The notes: generated from the sequence alone by a model not told the origin. Positions 10,801 through 19,524 are shown, counted from the first letter of the stretch. The stretch is 64,000 bases of DNA from CAZFVY01 sp964522665 (GCA_964522665.1 CAZFVY010000020.1:1-64000); one strand, 5' to 3'. Program-made: numbers and translations.

Positions 10801-11426
10801 ACTTTCGCGGTCGGGAAACTGCCCGGCTCGATGCGGGTCGGATCGTTGTTGGTGAAATCGTCCGGGTTGCCGGAACCGCCAAAATCGGCGTGGGTGTAGT
10901 CGATTCCGGTATCGATGATCCCGATCCGGATGCCGGTCCCATCCGCGTGCGGACTCAACGCGCCCCACGCCGCCGGGGTCCCGATGAACGGCACGCTTTT
11001 GGTCAGGTCGCGCTGATAAAGCCGCACTTTGGAGACTTGTTTAACGCCGGGCAACGCCGCGATCGCGGTCAACTTGTCCGCCGGCACGCGAATCTTGATC
11101 GCGTTGGCCAGGCGCACGAAATGGCTCAGCGACTGGGCGCCCAGCGCCTCGAGTCGTGGCTGGAGGGCCGCGTGTTGCGCCAAGAGAGCGATGCCCCGCG
11201 CTTTGGCCGTGGCGGCGACGTCCGCCTCGGGCGCGGCGGCCCGCGCGGCGGCGACCGTCACGGCCACCGGGTCTCCGTCCAGCACGACATAGACGTCGAT
11301 CAAAGCGGGGTTGGCGACGACCGCGCCCGGCGGCGGCAGCGTGACCGCGCCAACGCGGCCCGGCAGCCCGGCGGCGAGTAGGATGATAACCAGCGAAAAG
11401 GCGCGGCAGAAACTCATGTTCCTCAT
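7845..11426 (-). CDS. Secreted subtilisin-like serine protease (S8) with PA domain
   Basis: A secreted protease of ~1193 residues. The signal peptide is RAFSLVIILLAAGLPGRVGA, followed by an I9-like propeptide (about 45-140). The S8 catalytic core shows Asp in RIGIIDTGID (about residue 172), His in GSGHGTHVAGI (about 245) and Ser in FTGTSMASPTVAGAAA. A protease-associated insert lies between His and Ser (GNIALIDRGTCFFVDK, AGAIGVIMVDNK). After the core come beta-rich domains. A calcium-binding thrombospondin-type run then follows (DTNYNGIPDWWEMKYF, TGDADHDGVSDYDEFLAGTD), and last a short domain with GKSYTILRSTDLSAGF, a C-terminal module common in verrucomicrobial secreted proteins. It probably degrades extracellular protein. 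The start at MRNMSF is preferred; an ATG nine bases further in is possible. Confidence 0.92.
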   Translation of the reverse strand: MRNMSFCRAFSLVIILLAAGLPGRVGAVTLPPPGAVVANPALIDVYVVLDGDPVAVTVAAARAAAPEADVAATAKARGIALLAQHAALQPRLEALGAQSLSHFVRLANAIKIRVPADKLTAIAALPGVKQVSKVRLYQRDLTKSVPFIGTPAAWGALSPHADGTGIRIGIIDTGIDYTHADFGGSGNPDDFTNNDPTRIEPGSFPTAKVAGGYDFAGDDYDAGDPSHSVPHPDPDPLDCGSGSGHGTHVAGIAAGFGVLTNGQTYTGDYSTSLNFTNFTVGPGVAPRAKLYALKVFGCNGSTGLVVDALEWASDPNQDFSMKYLEVVNLSLGSTFGSNDPEDPETVAVNNLVTLGAIVVCAAGNDGNIFYAVGPPGSASHAIAAGNSIDITTGGAIRVTRPGLSAGSTITNLYYEVEGAFTGQLATNGPVSGKIVYVQPNDACADLTNAADLKGNIALIDRGTCFFVDKIQRAQDAGAIGVIMVDNKVESPITMGGTSSTITIPGVMISLADGALIKTNLSVTMIARLDATLSINLPQLADNLDPSSSRGPVGLANYLKPEIVAPGSSIFSAAMGTGTNGISFTGTSMASPTVAGAAAIMRQLHPSWKVAEIKAALMNSARIAHDVNYQPYPESRQGAGRLQVDQAVQVQVTAATSGSDGNIALCLGSLVLGAPFQTNRVINLTNHGTNAFTYSVVVSNTVPQDGVTVVTSASSVTVPANGSASVGVTFSADPSLFNLQPDPTTPLVVDNFAQQILNEASGQIWFVQSNQTLHVPYYASVRAASDFHATTNRVTLTPSALTNQVVSFDVPVDGTSANPNAFLSVFQLGDSGQSSHLLNPYNADADLLAVGAATDIAASGSVDNARLFFGLATSTSWPSPQTTYVQFNVLIDIDNDGIADYVLVNGNASSTNQDSAAVDVLLTLVNTVDPTGAVLNTDSGGFLNYYSADQVDTAPYNNSVIVETVAASQIGLSQNQPRFHYMIQASGFMTNVSVSGWIPFDASRPIIDTVDTSASGDGTPFYFDGTPFTIRLDQAAAEDAKERTPGIILLHHHNLEGSRLDIVRFDLSNDDTNYNGIPDWWEMKYFKNLTTASKTGDADHDGVSDYDEFLAGTDPTNPNSVFKILSVIPTGHQGGIIKWASAPGKSYTILRSTDLSAGFTDVVASGVTATPPANTFIDTETSNSKQHYYQIQLE

Positions 11427-11552
11427 GGGAGCATACTTTCCCGCTTTTCGGCCTGAATTCAAGTACAAAGACCGGCGCCAAAATGACGCGGGCGCGAGCG
11501 AAATTACGGTTGGCGCGGCGTCCCCGAACGCTTTAACATCGCGCCCCTAATC

Positions 11553-13118
11553 ATGAGAATTCTCTTCTCGATCGTCGTCACGGTTTGCTGCTTCGGCGCG
11601 GCCCCCGGCGGCGCCGCGGCGGTCAAGTCGTCGCGTCCGAACATCCTCTTCATCATGTCGGATGATCATGCCGCGCACGCGATCAGCGCGTATGGCAGCG
11701 CCGTGAATCAGACGCCCAATCTCGACCGCATCGCGCGCGAGGGCATGCGCTTCGACCGCTGTTTCGTGGTGAATTCCATTTGCACGCCGAGCCGCGCCAC
11801 GATCCTGACCGGCAAGTATTCGCACCTGAACGGCGTGCCCGTGTTCAATCGATTTGACGGCTCGCAGCCAACGGTGGCCAAGTATCTCCAGGCGGCGGGA
11901 TACTACACCGGCATGTTCGGCAAATGGCACCTGGGCAGCGATCCCACCGGGTTTGACAAATGGATGGTTCTGCCCGGCCAAGGCGTTTATTTCGATCCCG
12001 AGTTTCTGGTCGCCGAAGGACGCCTGCAAATCAAAGGTTACGCCACCGACATCATCACCGATTTGGCGATCGACTTTCTGAAGAATCGGCCCGCCGACAA
12101 GCCGTTCTTCCTGATGTGCCACCACAAGGCGCCGCACCGCAATTGGCAGCCCGACGCCAAATATAAGGCGAGGTTCGCCGGCAAAACGATTCCCGAGCCG
12201 GCGACGCTGCGCGACAACTACGACGGCCGCACCGATGCGTTGCACGAAAATCAACAACGAGTTTTTTATGACCTGACGCGGAACGATCTCAAGCTTGAGC
12301 CGCCGGCGGACCTGACTGGCGCCGCGCGGTCCGCCTGGCTGAGCACGAAACCGACCGAGGTTGAGATCGTCGTCAACGGCCAGAAGAAAGTCCTGACCGG
12401 CGACGAATTGAACAACTGGAAATACCAGCGCTACATGCAGGACTATCTGGCGTGCGTGCAGTCGATCGATGATAACGTCGGTCGCTTGCTCGCGTGGCTG
12501 GACGCGAATGGCCTGCGCGAAAACACCATCGTCATCTACACCAGTGACCAGGGTTTTTTCCTCGGCGATCACGGGCTTTACGACAAGCGGTTCATGTATG
12601 AGCCGTCGATCCGGATGCCGTTCCTGGTCCGCTGGCCGGGAGTTATCAAGCCCGGTTCGATCCAGACTGGACTCGCGATCAATCCCGATTTTGCGCCGAC
12701 GTTTCTCGACGCCGCGGGCTTGGACGTCCCGGCCGACATGCAGGGCCGGAGCCTGGTTCCGCTGATGAAAGGGAAACGGCCGGCGAACTGGCGCACCAGC
12801 TACTACTATCGCTACTATCACGATCCCGGCGATCACAACACGCGGGCGCATTACGGCGTGCGCACCGAAACGCACAAGCTCATCTACTTTTGGAAAAAAG
12901 ATCAGTGGGAGCTTTACGACCTGCGGAAAGACCCCGGCGAAATGCGCAATATTTATAGTGACCCGGCGCAACGGCCAGTGATCGCCAAGCTCAAGACCGA
13001 GCTTTATCGTTTGAAGAAGGAACTGCGCGATGACGACCAGTTCGCCAAGCAAACGCCGCCAAACGGAGTCGATGGCCCGTTCCCGGACAAGCAGCCGATT
13101 CGGCCCAATGACCGCTGA
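11553..13118 (+). CDS. Sulfatase (S1 family), secreted
   Basis: A 521-residue type-I sulfatase that hydrolyses sulfate esters, probably on polysaccharides. The signal peptide is residues 1-23. The metal site begins RPNILFIMSDDHAAHA. The formylglycine motif is C77-T-P-S-R81, followed by ATILTGKYSH. The second metal segment is IVIYTSDQGFFLGDHGLYDK, and MFGKWHLG is also present. The C-terminal subdomain contains YDLRKDPGEMRNIYSDP, usual in this family. Overall it resembles the many iduronate- or heparan-type sulfatases of marine and soil Verrucomicrobia, but the true substrate cannot be read. Its stop overlaps the start of a truncated sulfatase gene, and an FGE gene follows, consistent with activation in the same locus. 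Confidence 0.93.
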   Translation: MRILFSIVVTVCCFGAAPGGAAAVKSSRPNILFIMSDDHAAHAISAYGSAVNQTPNLDRIAREGMRFDRCFVVNSICTPSRATILTGKYSHLNGVPVFNRFDGSQPTVAKYLQAAGYYTGMFGKWHLGSDPTGFDKWMVLPGQGVYFDPEFLVAEGRLQIKGYATDIITDLAIDFLKNRPADKPFFLMCHHKAPHRNWQPDAKYKARFAGKTIPEPATLRDNYDGRTDALHENQQRVFYDLTRNDLKLEPPADLTGAARSAWLSTKPTEVEIVVNGQKKVLTGDELNNWKYQRYMQDYLACVQSIDDNVGRLLAWLDANGLRENTIVIYTSDQGFFLGDHGLYDKRFMYEPSIRMPFLVRWPGVIKPGSIQTGLAINPDFAPTFLDAAGLDVPADMQGRSLVPLMKGKRPANWRTSYYYRYYHDPGDHNTRAHYGVRTETHKLIYFWKKDQWELYDLRKDPGEMRNIYSDPAQRPVIAKLKTELYRLKKELRDDDQFAKQTPPNGVDGPFPDKQPIRPNDR

Positions 13119-13341
13119 ACCGCTCGTCGCCACGCGTTCCGGGAACGACTCACGGCTCTGGCGTTACTTGCGGGCGCCGGTGGTTTTCGTGGCGTGGCTC
13201 TTCGCCGCGGCCGCTGGTCACGCGGCGAGCCGCCCGAATCTCGTTTTCATCTTCGCTCATGATTTGGGAAATGGCGACGTCCGCGCGGTGAATCCCAACG
13301 GCAAGATTCCGACGCCGAGTCTCGACCGGCTCGCGGATTAA
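13108..13341 (+). pseudogene. Truncated sulfatase N-terminus
   Basis: The 77-residue reading frame begins with a signal-anchor stretch (WRYLRAPVVFVAWLFAAAAG) and continues into the start of an arylsulfatase: SRPNLVFIFAHDLGNGDV and GKIPTPSLDRLAD. It then stops before the formylglycine site, and the FGE gene starts 10 bases later. The usual metal-binding DD pair reads HD here. It overlaps the preceding sulfatase by 11 bases. This looks like the remnant of a fourth sulfatase whose body was deleted up to the FGE gene. A short independent peptide is unlikely. Confidence 0.8.
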
Positions 13342-13351
13342 TCTGCACCTC

Positions 13352-14500
13352 ATGAGCCGCCCCAAGCATTCCTCCGCCGAACGACGCTCGCGGCCGCGCG
13401 GCCGACTCCTTCTACTCGCGCTGCTTCCGATCGCGGCGATCGCCGCGGTTTTCTTTTTTTCGCGGCAACCGGCGAAGGACGCGCCCTCCCCCAGCCCGGC
13501 GCACGGACCGACGCGGGCGAACGCGGCCGCCGCGCCACCCGGAGAGGCGCCGCAGGGCATGGTGTGGATTTCGGGCGGCGAGTTTTCGATGGGGACGGAT
13601 GATCCCACTGACCTGATCTGCGGCGGCCCGGACCGGATGCCGGACGCGCGGCCGATTCACCGCGTTTACGTGGACGGTTTTTGGATGGACACGACGGACG
13701 TGACGAACGAGCAGTTCGAGAAATTCGTCCTAGCGACCGGCTACGTTACGGTGGCCGAACGGACGCCCCGGCAGAAGGATTTCCCGGACGCGCCGCCCGA
13801 GGAGCTTGTGCCCGGATCGGTCGTGTTCAAACCGACGGCGGCGCCGGTCCCCCTAAATGACCACCTGCAATGGTGGGAGTACGTCAAAGGGGCGAATTGG
13901 CGCGACCCGGACGGGACCGGCATGGCTCGCGGCGACCGCGGGAGATATCCGGTGGTCCACATCGCGTACGAGGACGCGGAAGCGTACGTGAAGTGGGCGG
14001 GCAAGCGGCTCCCGACCGAGGCGGAATGGGAATTCGCCGCGCGCGGCGGCTTGAGCGGGCAACCGTACTCGTGGGGCAGCGAATTGAAGCCGGGTGGCAA
14101 ATGGATGGCCAATATTTACCAGGGGCGCTTCCCGATGCGCGACACCGGCGAGGACGGCTTCGCGGGGATCGCGCCGGTCGCGCAGTTTCCGCCCAATGGT
14201 TACGGTTTATTCGACATGGCCGGCAACGTGTGGCAATGGTGCTCGGATTGGTACCGGCCCGATTACTATGAAACGCTGGCCGCGGCCGGCGGCGTCGCGC
14301 GGAACCCCCGCGGACCGGAGGAGAGTTTCGACCCGGCCGAGCCGGGCGCGCCAAAACGCGTGCAGCGGGGCGGCTCGTTTCTTTGCACGGATCAATATTG
14401 CACGCGCTACATGGTCGGCTCGCGCGGTCGCGGTGAACTCTCGACCGGCAGCAATCACTTGAGCTTCCGGTGCGTGAAATCGCCGAATTCGAAATCGTAA
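13352..14500 (+). CDS. Formylglycine-generating enzyme (sulfatase-activating)
   Basis: A 382-residue SUMF1-family protein. Oxygen-dependent FGE converts the sulfatase active-site Cys to formylglycine. An N-terminal membrane anchor (LLLLALLPIAAIAAVFFFS, about 19-37) and a Pro/Ala linker put the domain in the periplasm. The domain runs from MVWISGGEFSMGTDDP through VTNEQFEKFV, KRLPTEAEWEFAARGG and GLFDMAGNVWQWCSDWY to SFRCVKS. The segment RGGSFLCTDQYCTRYM holds Cys345 and Cys350 with the five-residue spacing of the catalytic cysteine pair of true aerobic FGEs. Many SUMF1 homologues lack this pair, so this one is likely active. It is embedded among sulfatase genes on the same strand, 25 bases before the next one. 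Confidence 0.9.
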   Translation: MSRPKHSSAERRSRPRGRLLLLALLPIAAIAAVFFFSRQPAKDAPSPSPAHGPTRANAAAAPPGEAPQGMVWISGGEFSMGTDDPTDLICGGPDRMPDARPIHRVYVDGFWMDTTDVTNEQFEKFVLATGYVTVAERTPRQKDFPDAPPEELVPGSVVFKPTAAPVPLNDHLQWWEYVKGANWRDPDGTGMARGDRGRYPVVHIAYEDAEAYVKWAGKRLPTEAEWEFAARGGLSGQPYSWGSELKPGGKWMANIYQGRFPMRDTGEDGFAGIAPVAQFPPNGYGLFDMAGNVWQWCSDWYRPDYYETLAAAGGVARNPRGPEESFDPAEPGAPKRVQRGGSFLCTDQYCTRYMVGSRGRGELSTGSNHLSFRCVKSPNSKS

Positions 14501-14525
14501 AAACCGGTTTGCCGGACTCGAAAAC

Positions 14526-16034
14526 ATGACGACAAAACATTTTGATCGCCGCGCCCTCCCGGCGCTCGGCCTGGCGTTCGCGCTGCTCGCGCTGCTGCCG
14601 GATCGCGCCAGCCCGGCCAATCGGTTCGCGGCGCCCGGCCACGAACGCCCGAATATTCTTTTCCTGTTTTCAGACGACCAGACGTTTCGCGCGCTCTCGG
14701 CGCTGGGCGAATTGGAAGTCAAAACGCCGAACCTGGACCGCTTGGCCCGGCGCGGGATGTTGTTCACCCATTGCTTCAACCCCGGTGGCTGGAGCGGCGC
14801 GGTGTGCATCCCGAGCCGCACCATGTTGAACACGGGCCGTTTGCTTTGGCAGTGCCGGGGCGCGAACGATCAGGGGTTGCCAGCGGGCGCGGCGCTTTGG
14901 GGCGAGACGCTCGGCCAGGCCGGTTACGATACGTTTATGGCCGGCAAATGGCACATTCCAGATGCGGCCTTGAAGCGCAGTTTCAAGACCATTGGTCCGC
15001 TCACCGGCGGTTTCCTTGAATCGACCACGAACGGCGGCCCCGCCTACTTCCGCCCCGCGCCCGGCAATCCGTGGCGGCCGGACGATCCGAGGTGGAAAGG
15101 TCATTGGCTCAACGTGGACGGCAAGACCGTGCATAGCAGCGTCCGCATCGCCGACTCGGCAATTGATTTTTTGCGGACCAACGCGACGGCCAGCGCGAAT
15201 CCCTTTTTCATGTATGTGGCTTTCAACGCGCCGCATGATCCGCGGCAATCCCCGACGGAATTCCTTTCGATGTATCCGCCCAACAAACTGAAGCTGCCGC
15301 CCAATTTCCTGCCGCATCACCCGTTTCTCATCGAGGCCAATTTCAACGGGCGCGACGAAATCCTTGCGCCGTATCCGCGGACACCGGAAGTGATCCGCGT
15401 CCATTTGCAGGAGTATTACTCGATGATCACGCACCTGGACGCGCAGATTGGACGCTTGCTCGACGCCCTCGACGCCACCGGCAAAGCGGACAACACCATC
15501 ATCTTTTTCAGCTCAGACCAGGGACTCGCGGTCGGCCAGCATGGGCTGCTCGGCAAACAGAATTTGTACGAACATTCCTTGCGCATGCCGTTCATCGTGG
15601 CCGGGCCGGGCGTTCCGCGCGGCCAGCGCAACGACGCCTTGTTCTACCTGCAGAGCCTTTTCGCCACCTCGTGCGAAATGGCCGGCGTGCCAATTCCCGC
15701 CAGCGTCCAGTTTCCGAGCCTGGTTCCGCTCATCACGGGAGAAAAGAAACAATTATACGACGCGCTCTACGCGGCGTTTCTGGATCGCCAACGCGCGGTG
15801 CGCACCGAACGGTGGCACTTGATCCGCACTCCGGCGGCAAAGCAGGTTCAACTCTTCGATGTCAAAAACGACCCGTGGGAAATCCACAATCTCTCCGCCG
15901 ACCCGAAACGGGCCGCTACGGTCGCCCAACTCGACGCGAAGTTGCGCGAGTTAATGCGCGCCGAGAAGGACCCGCTGCCGCCGGAGAGAGTTTTCATTGG
16001 GTCGCCGGCCGCTGGCGTGAACCCCAGCCCATAG
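14526..16034 (+). CDS. Sulfatase (S1 family), secreted
   Basis: A 502-residue sulfatase. The signal peptide is within residues 1-31. The metal-binding start is RPNILFLFSDDQTFRALSAL, and the formylglycine motif is C94-I-P-S-R98 (GAVCIPSRTMLNTGR). Other marks are FMAGKWHIPD and IIFFSSDQGLAVGQHGLLGK. The C-terminus has VQLFDVKNDPWEIHNLSADP. A bulky GGWSGAV insert directly precedes the catalytic Cys, a feature of the iduronate/choline-sulfatase-like branch. It follows the FGE gene by 25 bases and is likely co-transcribed. The substrate is unknown; nearby secreted hydrolases suggest a sulfated glycan. Confidence 0.92.
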   Translation: MTTKHFDRRALPALGLAFALLALLPDRASPANRFAAPGHERPNILFLFSDDQTFRALSALGELEVKTPNLDRLARRGMLFTHCFNPGGWSGAVCIPSRTMLNTGRLLWQCRGANDQGLPAGAALWGETLGQAGYDTFMAGKWHIPDAALKRSFKTIGPLTGGFLESTTNGGPAYFRPAPGNPWRPDDPRWKGHWLNVDGKTVHSSVRIADSAIDFLRTNATASANPFFMYVAFNAPHDPRQSPTEFLSMYPPNKLKLPPNFLPHHPFLIEANFNGRDEILAPYPRTPEVIRVHLQEYYSMITHLDAQIGRLLDALDATGKADNTIIFFSSDQGLAVGQHGLLGKQNLYEHSLRMPFIVAGPGVPRGQRNDALFYLQSLFATSCEMAGVPIPASVQFPSLVPLITGEKKQLYDALYAAFLDRQRAVRTERWHLIRTPAAKQVQLFDVKNDPWEIHNLSADPKRAATVAQLDAKLRELMRAEKDPLPPERVFIGSPAAGVNPSP

Positions 16035-16065
16035 CGCCAGCGCCGCGTCGCGCCGCAATAGCCAC

Positions 16066-16155
16066 GGTGGGGCGAGGCTCCGCCGAGCCGTGACTGGTTT
16101 CGGGCGGCAGCAGCTCGAGGGAACCTTCCACGGCTCGGCAGAGCCTCGCCCCACC
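16066..16155. repeat. Palindromic TIR element, short form
   Basis: Two 28-base arms in inverted orientation (16066-16093 and 16128-16155) read GGTGGGGCGAGGCTC...GCCGAGCCGTG outward from each end, with a 34-base core between them. The same arm sequence recurs near 43171, 48521, 51221/51384 and 54923/55152. It is a non-coding mobile-repeat type (REP/MITE-like) with no coding capacity. Confidence 0.8.
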
Positions 16156-16309
16156 AACTTGGCAGCCAGCGGCCATCTCGGGCCGCGGGTGCCGCGACGC
16201 AGGGGACGATTGGCAGCAGGCAACGATGACTCACGCGGGTTGATGACGTCCCTGGCGAGCTTTTTACCCTTAACTAAAAGAGTGCCGCCCGGTAGCGTTG
16301 CCACGATCA

Positions 16310-17941
16310 ATGAAAAACGTCCTGCGACTGTTTTTGTGCATGACGATGCTCGGTGGCGCCGTCGGTGACCGGGTGCGCGGCGCGGCGGCGGCGGCGCGGC
16401 CGAACATTTTGTTTATTCTCGCGGACGACATGGGGTTCGCGGACGCGGGATGTTACGGCGGCGAGATCGCCACGCCGAACCTCGACCGGCTCGCGGCCAA
16501 CGGCGTCCGCTTCACGCGGTTTTACAACACGGCGCGTTGCTGGCCGACGCGCTCGGCTTTGTTGACGGGGTACTATCCACAGCAAATCCGGATGGACCCG
16601 CCGCAGGGACGCCTGCCCGGTTGGGCGTGGCTGGCGCCGCGCTACCTCCAGCCGCTGGGCTACCGGTCGTACCACAGCGGCAAATGGCATGTCAGCGGCG
16701 CGCCCCGTTCGCTGGCGGACGGCGGATTCGACCGGTCGTATCGTTTGGAAGATCACGACCGCAACTTTTACCCCACCAACGTCTGGTTGGACGACGCGCG
16801 GCTGCCGACGGTTCCGAAAGGCAGTAATTACTACACTACGGTGGCGTTCGCGGATTTCATGATCGAATGTCTTCGGGATCACGCGGCCCATCACGCCACG
16901 CAGCCGTTCTTCGGTTATCTGGCATTCACCGTGCCCCATTTTCCGTTGCAGGCGCCGCCCGCGGACATCGCGCGGTATCGGGATAAATATCTGGCCGGCT
17001 GGGACGAGATTCGCGCCCAGCGGCACGAGCGGCAATTGCGGATGGGGCTGGTGAATTGCGCGTTGAGCGAACGGGAGCCGGGCGAAACGCCGTACTGGAA
17101 TCTCTCCGAGGCGGAACTGGTTCGCCAGATCAGCACGAACGAAGTCGCGCGGGCGGTCGCCTGGAGCGAGTTGACCGCGGAGCAACGGCGCTTTCAGGCG
17201 ACCAAAATGGCGATTCACGCGGCGATGATCGACCGCATGGACCACGAGATTGGCCGCGTGCTCGAGCAACTCAAGGCGATGGGCGCGTTGGAGAATACGA
17301 TCGTCATGTTCGCGTCCGACAACGGCGCCAGCGCGGAATTTCTCAATCGCGGTGATAAGCACGACCCAGCCGCCGAGCCGGGTTCGGGCGGCAGTTTTCT
17401 CTGCCTCGGTCCCGGCTGGTCCACGGCCGCCAATACGCCGTTTCGCCTGCACAAGTCGTGGGTCCACGAAGGCGGGATTTCCACGCCCTTGATCGTGCAG
17501 TGGCCGGCCAGGCTCAAGGCGAAAGGCGAGTTGCGCCACGCGGTGGGGCACGTGATCGACATCGTGCCTACGCTGCTCGAATTAGCCGGAGCGCCGGCGC
17601 GGCCAGCGCCGGGCGGAATTGAGCCGCCACCGTTTCCCGGGCGGAGCCTCGTTCCCGCGTTGGCCACCGACGCGCGTTTGTCGCGCGATTATCTCTACTT
17701 CCATCACGAGAATAATCGGGCGTTGCTCATCAACGACTGGAAACTGGTTTCCAAGCGTCCGAACACGAATGACTACGCGCTATACGATCTGAGCCGCGAT
17801 CGCTGCGAGCAAGTGAATCTGGCCGCGAAAAACCCGGACCGCGTCGCCTTGATGGCGCGCCGCTGGCAGGAAATCGAGACCGGCTTCCGCGCGCTGGCAA
17901 CGCCCGACAAGAAAATCGAACCGACACCCGGTGGGAATTAG
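16310..17941 (+). CDS. Sulfatase (arylsulfatase-like), secreted
   Basis: A 543-residue sulfatase from ATG 16310; an in-frame TTG lies 12 bases earlier. Signal peptide about 1-27, then RPNILFILADDMGFADAGCY with the standard metal ligands. The formylglycine site is C77-W-P-T-R81 within ARCWPTRSALLTGYYP. Other motifs are SYHSGKWHVSG, the second metal site TIVMFASDNGASAEF, and SWVHEGGISTPLIVQWP. The C-terminus contains YALYDLSRDRCEQVNLAAKN. This layout matches arylsulfatase A-like enzymes, different from the other two sulfatases here, so the cluster probably targets several sulfate positions. It is separated from the previous sulfatase by a 275-base gap carrying a palindromic repeat. Confidence 0.93.
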   Translation: MKNVLRLFLCMTMLGGAVGDRVRGAAAAARPNILFILADDMGFADAGCYGGEIATPNLDRLAANGVRFTRFYNTARCWPTRSALLTGYYPQQIRMDPPQGRLPGWAWLAPRYLQPLGYRSYHSGKWHVSGAPRSLADGGFDRSYRLEDHDRNFYPTNVWLDDARLPTVPKGSNYYTTVAFADFMIECLRDHAAHHATQPFFGYLAFTVPHFPLQAPPADIARYRDKYLAGWDEIRAQRHERQLRMGLVNCALSEREPGETPYWNLSEAELVRQISTNEVARAVAWSELTAEQRRFQATKMAIHAAMIDRMDHEIGRVLEQLKAMGALENTIVMFASDNGASAEFLNRGDKHDPAAEPGSGGSFLCLGPGWSTAANTPFRLHKSWVHEGGISTPLIVQWPARLKAKGELRHAVGHVIDIVPTLLELAGAPARPAPGGIEPPPFPGRSLVPALATDARLSRDYLYFHHENNRALLINDWKLVSKRPNTNDYALYDLSRDRCEQVNLAAKNPDRVALMARRWQEIETGFRALATPDKKIEPTPGGN

Positions 17942-18037
17942 CAGCGAAGTCCATTTCGCAACGCCGGCCGCCGCCATCGCGCGCCGGCGAGTCGAACGCG
18001 TCCCGCGGTCGCGAGTCCCGGCGATGGTTCGAGGTCG

Positions 18038-19429
18038 TCATCGAACCGCTTCGCCTCGATCGGCGGAGAGCATAATCGACCGGATTCCGAGGCTGTCTCC
18101 CGGACGGGGTTGACCCAAGAATTCGATGGCCAAACCGGTGATTAGCCCGCGATATTCGGGCGAGGACGCCAGGTCGGCGTAATATCGGCGCAGCACGCCA
18201 TCCGGAATGAGTTTCACCGTCAGGCTTTTCTTTTCATCGAACTGATCGTCATCAAGCCGCTTCCAGAAGACGCGCGCGGACGGGGAAGGCGCCATGCAAC
18301 CCATTCGCAATTCCAGCAGCGGCGCCGTTTCCACGCGCCAGCAGCGCGTCGGGCTTTCCAGTCGCGGCGTCCCGGAGCCCCAACTTATGCGCCATTCGCC
18401 GTCCAACGGCAAACCCTGGTCGGTGGCATTCTGCAGCGTCCAATGTTGCCGGTCCCTGGCAAAACGCCACGCGCGCGGCGTCCGCGTGGCCATGTCATTG
18501 AATCGCTTCCGAATCTCAGTGATCTGGCCGACCACGAATTCCGTGCGGTGTTCATAGACGATGTTGTAGTCGAAAGTCTCGCGGTGAATTGGCGCAAGAT
18601 ACGAGGTCGAGCTGTGTTTGGGATCGTCCGACCGGGCGTCGCCGTAAACCCCGCCGTGGAACTCGGCGCCGTCCTCCTTGAACACGCCCAAACCCCAACC
18701 ATGCTCATCGACCAACGCCGCCCAACCTTCCGTGGCGACGAAGCGCGTCCAGGGCCAGGGTTGCCGCCAGTCGTTCGTGACCCGGGTCAGCGCGGCGCCG
18801 GTGAACGGTTGGTCGCCCGTGTAGGACATCAACCGATCGAGCCTCGAGATCGTATAAACGGCGGGCAATTCCTGCGGGCAGGGACGGTAGGCGGCTTTGT
18901 CCGCGCGCTGGTTCGTGCAACGAAAGCGCATGTGGATGACCGGTCCATCCAGCGAAGTCCACGTTTCAAAAACGCAGTCCCCCGGGACATTATTGAGCGG
19001 CCACTGCATCGGCGCGCATTTGATGTAGATTTCTCTGCCATCGTTGCGGCGCTCGACGACCTTCGAGGGATTCCCGTAACAATCGCCCGTCTGAATCGGA
19101 TTCCAACCGAGGCCGGCCCAGGCCTTATTCGGCTTTTTATCGCCGACCTCAAACGGCCACGGCCCGGAGTAGTGGGACATTTGAATCTGCCGCCCGAGAT
19201 CGGCGCTATTGATGATATTGCCCGGGTGATCCCTGCTCGCGATAAACGTGACCGCCCCACCCAGCGACAAATCCATGCCGACGCGCAGCTCGCCGTTGTC
19301 CAAAAATGTCATTTGGGACGGGGCGTTCGTGGACGGCGCGGCGAGGACGGAGGCGGCGTATGGCCGGGCGACGAGCGTTACGATCACAAGATACCAAAGC
19401 GTCTTACGGTTTGTACGAGGTTGCTTCAT
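18038..19429 (-). CDS. Secreted protein of unknown function, sulfatase-linked
   Basis: A 463-residue protein; the start at MKQPRTNRK is chosen because a signal peptide follows at once (WYLVIVTLVARPYAASVLAA). The mature part looks beta-rich, with many Trp, Tyr and Gly residues: GELRVGMDLSLGGAVTFIAS, GPWPFEVGDKKPNKAWAGLG, GWAALVDEHGWGLGVFKED. It has the feel of a galactose-mutarotase or glycosidase-like beta-sandwich, but no catalytic motif could be assigned. It is convergent with the last sulfatase gene (96 bases apart), which makes a role in the same carbohydrate pathway plausible but unproven. The alternative is a binding protein. Confidence 0.7.
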   Translation of the reverse strand: MKQPRTNRKTLWYLVIVTLVARPYAASVLAAPSTNAPSQMTFLDNGELRVGMDLSLGGAVTFIASRDHPGNIINSADLGRQIQMSHYSGPWPFEVGDKKPNKAWAGLGWNPIQTGDCYGNPSKVVERRNDGREIYIKCAPMQWPLNNVPGDCVFETWTSLDGPVIHMRFRCTNQRADKAAYRPCPQELPAVYTISRLDRLMSYTGDQPFTGAALTRVTNDWRQPWPWTRFVATEGWAALVDEHGWGLGVFKEDGAEFHGGVYGDARSDDPKHSSTSYLAPIHRETFDYNIVYEHRTEFVVGQITEIRKRFNDMATRTPRAWRFARDRQHWTLQNATDQGLPLDGEWRISWGSGTPRLESPTRCWRVETAPLLELRMGCMAPSPSARVFWKRLDDDQFDEKKSLTVKLIPDGVLRRYYADLASSPEYRGLITGLAIEFLGQPRPGDSLGIRSIMLSADRGEAVR

Positions 19430-19524
19430 TTGAGAATAGGCCGGTCTCGGCGCCGGAAGCTCAGTTTCCTCCGTCGCGGAATTCGATCGCGTCGCAGCGA
19501 CGAACGCAGGCGTAACGTGGGCCG

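Noticed and set aside
9477..11381. 634-codon plus-strand open frame
   Set aside because: It mirrors the subtilase gene; the protein is a shadow rich in Arg, Gly and Asp without any domain.
11547..13133. 528-codon minus-strand open frame
   Set aside because: Shadow of the first sulfatase, which has a complete active site and signal peptide on the other strand.
16307..17551. 414-codon minus-strand open frame
   Set aside because: Antisense to the third sulfatase; no recognisable motif.
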